The notes beneath the pieces are model-generated. The model searched no databases and was not told the origin of the DNA. It saw only the letters and a list, made by a program, of their open reading frames with translations. Shown in pieces: positions 28,630-31,673 of a stretch of DNA of 31,673 nucleotides (its first letter is position 1; every line of letters starts with the position of its first letter). The DNA lies in the NCBI GenBank assembly GCA_001598975.1, contig BBXU01000313.1, positions 1-31,673 on the forward strand, in the 5' to 3' direction. Both the position numbers and the translations under genes were made by a program. The stretch is from Parachlorella kessleri. Taxonomy: Eukaryota > Chlorophyta > Trebouxiophyceae > Chlorellales > Chlorellaceae.

Positions 28630-30653
28630 ATGCGGTTGCGAGCCGCTCTCGTTTGGCAAGCTGCCGCTGATGGCAGGCCCAAGGAGCAGGTCATGTCGGC
28701 CTTCATGGACCAAGTTGTGGGTGTCTACGGCTTTTTGGGCTTCTTTGCAGCTGCCCTGGTGCACTATGATCCCTCGGTGACTCTTGTACCTTACGGAGGG
28801 ACAGCACTGTTGTTTCTAGCCTTGTTCGTGGTTGCCCGGTGTAAGCCCCGGTTCTACAAGGAACACCGAAACCTTTTCGTCCTTTGCTTCAAGGGAACAG
28901 CCTTACTGCTTCCCGGACGGCGCGTGCACTTCCGGCTGCACCATGCACCGACTGGCAAGCCCGTCCAGGATCTGTTCTCAGCTGCCATAGGTGAGTTCGT
29001 CACGGCTGTCAGCGGGTGCCTCAACTCATAACTTAGGAACACCTCGAGGTTCGGTGTACTACTGCTTTGCTTCCACAGGGGGCCAGAGCCGTGTGGGAGA
29101 GCTTGCTCTATGCCACATGTACAGGACCCTATACAGGAAGCGAGCACAAACCTACCTGGCGTTCCCCCCTACCCGGAGCAGTAGAATTACGTGCAAAGGA
29201 GAATAGCAGGCCCCAATTCCTGTGTCCCGTCCCTGCAGGCCTGCGCTTGCCTTACTCCTTGCTGGTGGGGCTACTCTGCCTGCCTTGCTGGACGCCCTGG
29301 GCCATCTCCCAGGCTATCTACATGGCACTAGTTCTAAATCCAGACGGGGATTGTACAATGCTGGTACGTGCCCCAGTGCACAGTTTTTGCGCTGTGCTGT
29401 GTGCCTGTGACACAGCGAAGGTCAGCAGTTCGCACCCTGGCAGCAACGGCATCACTTATGTGGGGTCATGGGCGCCACTGCTTCACTCCTGTGGGCTTTT
29501 GGGACAAAGTGCGCTAACCGCCAGCACCGCATCCTTTGAGGGTCTGGGTTGGACCCCACGAGTCCCTCTGCTTGTCATTTGAGATGACTGCTGGTTCGCC
29601 ACGTCATCATACTGAACTACTAGCTCTGTAGCTGATATCAAGCCTTTGTCCGGCCCTTGTGACAGCTGATGGCGCACCCCATCATGGCACGGCACATAGC
29701 ACGGCTGCACAAGGCCATGGAGTACACCTTGATGCCAGCCCTGCCCCAGGTAGGCATTTCGGGTTCAGGGTTAGGGTCCCCAACCCTAAACCCTAAATCG
29801 GCTGCGGTCCACATGCTCAGTCCAGGCAGGCAGGCACTTGTGGGTGCTCTCTGCACAAGCAGTACACTCTGGCTTTTGGCCCTAGCCCTTGTACCCTCAG
29901 TACTGTACTGTACTTCAACCAGGGCCAGGCCGCGGGGTTGTTTTAGGTCGTCATGCTGCTCCCGTGCCCTACATGCAGGCCCCGTGGCTGAGACCCAGTA
30001 CGGAGCATGGGCAGTGTAAAGCTATGGTGGGCTTCCTAGGCCCGCTCTTTGGCCTTGTGGTGCCAGCCGCGTTCCTTACAGCGTTCAGCCAGGGCGGCAC
30101 TTCCCCAGCTGACAGCTGCTGGTGAGCATATAATCATGTTGGCAGGCAGTGCCGCTCTGTGTCAGGGTTGCCCTGGGGCTGGCTGAATGGGTGCAAGTGA
30201 TGAATGTTGCTGCTCTGTGGCCTTTCTATGCGCTGAATGGGGGATGAGAGCGGGGTGGGGCATCCAGGCTAAGTAGCATGCGCTACTCGGGGGGCAGCGT
30301 CTCAATGGGCAAACATGCCCTATAGCTCCCCGTCAGCAGTCAGTGTGGCTGCAGCCTGGGCCGCTAGAACGCTCCCACACAGCAAGAAATGATGACAACT
30401 TGTGGGGCTATTGGCACTTGTGGAGCCATGGCCTCTCCTCCTTCCACCGAGCTAGCGCGGCTCCATCATGATGCACAGGGTTGCTGTTGAGATATCGTTA
30501 CCTTTGTGCAGGTGCAGGTGGAGTGGCAGGCTTGATGCCCAGCTGCTTCAGCTGCTGAGCGCCTTGCTGTGTGAGCGTGGCCTAGCCGCGTGTGCCAAGG
30601 CCTGGTGGATCCTCCTCATGCTGCTGTGGGCCGCCGCTGTTCTACTGTACTGA
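28630..30653 (+). CDS. Multi-pass membrane protein, ~294 aa, unrecognised family
   Basis: Exons: 28630-28990, 29089-29118 (weak), 29239-29363, 29666-29749, 29979-30121 and 30512-30653. All phases agree with these boundaries and give 294 residues. The ATG at 28630 is the first that opens the long frame. Hydrophobic segments are VVGVYGFLGFFAAALV (~29-44), VTLVPYGGTALLFLALFVVA (~50-69), LPYSLLVGLLCLPCW plus AISQAIYMALVL in exon 3, MVGFLGPLFGLVVPAAFLTA in exon 5, and a C-terminal AWWILLMLLWAAAVLLY ending two codons before or at the stop. Between them lie basic soluble segments (KPRFYKEHR, RHIARLHKA). I do not recognise the family; lineage-specific membrane families are common in green algae. Exon 2 is the weakest part: the better-looking acceptor at 29078 does not fit phase. 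Confidence 0.65.
29761..29797. repeat. Interstitial telomere-like repeats in inverted arrangement
   Basis: CCCTAAACCCTAAA at 29784-29797 is two perfect plant-type telomere units. GGGTTCAGGGTTAGGG at 29761-29776 is an imperfect inverted counterpart, so the segment could fold into a hairpin. It lies in intron 4 of the membrane-protein gene. Confidence 0.8.
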
Positions 30654-31673
30654 CTGTGGCGCCACCTACAACCACCGGTGTAGGAGTATGGGTTGCTCAT
30701 CGCGGACGGAGGTGTATAATGCGTGAAAAGTTCTTGGGGACTGCCTAAACCGTACCATTGGTATCTCCCCTCAGTACGCCTCACCACTAGCAAATACCTC
30801 GATGTGGGTGGCGCCTGCTGGCAGCATCATGCCATAATGAGTGCTGGTGGCTCGACTGTTTCCAAGGGCCGAATGGTTGCGCTATCCGGGCCACATGGCG
30901 AGCCTTGGGCGGAGAGATCTTCATCACGTTCTTGTTGTTTCCTGCCTGGATTGGGTATTGCTTTCTGTGAGATGGTCCTCATAACTCTATGTATGGGGGA
31001 ATAGCACATCCTGGCTATTCCCGGCCCTCTTGTGTGGGGTTCACAGCAGCAATTCCCAGGCGGCGCTGTGCTACCTTCGCACTCTTTCTCCTCTGCGTTT
31101 GCAGTACTTCGCTTCTTTACCGCCTGGTTGGCCGTCGCACTGACCCATGCAATCATGCCCACGTTCCCCGATGGCATATGCCCTGATGACAAAGCCCGGC
31201 TAGATTTTAGTGTTTATAAACTGAGGTTTTTATATCAGATTGGAAGTGTCACTCTCTTCATGTCTTAGTTACCCTGCTGTTGTCCTTGCTTCAAGGTTCT
31301 TTGTTACAGATTTTGTACTCGTGAGACTGCCCTGGCCCGGTTGCTGGCTACCACTTTTTGCAAGGTTCGGTGAGAGTATTACCCGAGTGTATAACTGCTG
31401 TACTTGCTGGATCTCCTTTCTTGCGCTTCTTGCCTGCGTCTACTTGAGGAATGTGCATTCATGTGCAGTAGCCATTTCTGTCTCACCTGGTACCCGCCTT
31501 TTATTCATTAGTTGTTCTCGGCAACGGGGTCTGCTTGTGTTGCTAATGTAGTCTGAGGCAGGGTTGCAGTACCGGCCCGTAATTCACAAAACATCAAGGA
31601 ATGTTAGGAGGTAGGGGACTGCAGCACTTTGCGGGTCAGAAGTATCACGCGTGAACGTAACAAGCCTCAAGAT
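30654..31673. other. Unassigned 1-kb region with one membrane-protein-like exon candidate
   Basis: After the stop at 30653 no gene is certain. The stretch 31105-31268 follows an acceptor-like TTTGCAG and encodes FFTAWLAVALTHAIMPTF, a Pro/Asp segment and a hydrophilic end before TAG. It could be the last exon of an alternative transcript or of another gene, but I found no phase-compatible partner. A second hydrophobic open frame (31240-31551) has no splice context. No TGTAA was found. Confidence 0.35.

Noticed and set aside
29079..29118. Acceptor at 29078 (TTCCACAG) for exon 2 of the last membrane gene
   Set aside because: It looks like the best acceptor but gives phase 0 or the wrong frame after the strong GTGAGT donor of exon 1. 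The AG at 29088 fits phase, though this exon remains uncertain.

Overview
This window is nuclear DNA from a plant-lineage alga, most likely a green alga of the Trebouxiophyceae (Chlorella/Coccomyxa-like). The DNA is GC-rich and the genes are broken into many short exons joined by GTGAGT/GTGCGT-type donors and CTGCAG-type acceptors. Candidate TGTAA poly(A) signals, the usual chlorophyte form, lie downstream of several stops. One intron holds plant-type CCCTAAA telomere repeats, and the Piezo, PHT4-like and Rubisco-LSMT-like proteins look plant-like. The exact species cannot be read from the sequence. I see no prokaryotic, viral, CRISPR or insertion-sequence signal. All gene models were spliced by hand, using phase-compatible introns and recognisable protein motifs. 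Most of the very long open frames are shadows.

Layout from left to right: (1) the 3' end of a Piezo mechanosensitive channel gene (+, 208-1092, cut by the window edge); (2) a 183-aa four-pass membrane protein (-, 2877-1584); (3) a Golgi-type O-fucosyltransferase-like protein (-, 7900-4277); (4) a type II membrane glycosyltransferase of the GT49/LARGE type with a long Gly/Ala/Ser/Asn stalk (+, 9441-14752), divergent from (3); (5) a disordered protein with a regularly spaced array of TQT motifs and two basic clusters (-, 18316-15779); (6) a PHT4/SLC17-type anion transporter with a transit-peptide-like N terminus (-, 22327-18923); (7) a Rubisco-LSMT-type SET protein whose catalytic motifs look lost (+, 22694-28232), divergent from (6) across only 366 bp; (8) a small multi-pass membrane protein that I do not recognise (+, 28630-30653). 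The last kilobase contains only a weak, unassigned membrane-protein-like exon.

Functionally there are two neighbouring pairs. The O-fucosyltransferase and GT49-like enzymes would both act in the Golgi on glycoproteins. The PHT4-like transporter and the SET protein both carry plastid-type N termini and share a short bidirectional promoter region.

The most striking structural signal is repeated local tandem duplication across exon-intron junctions. In the SET gene at least six splice junctions have been copied into the adjoining intron, with offsets of about 70-107 bp and up to three copies. One copy forms a phase-compatible 42-nt cassette exon whose differences from its parent are mostly synonymous. 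The PHT4-like gene shows the same thing as a 53-bp x 5 array that starts inside exon 2. The TQT-array gene carries a perfect 69-bp in-frame duplication within an exon. Several introns also use a GC rather than a GT donor. Together these suggest a locus where small tandem duplications actively build introns, alternative splice sites and new exons.
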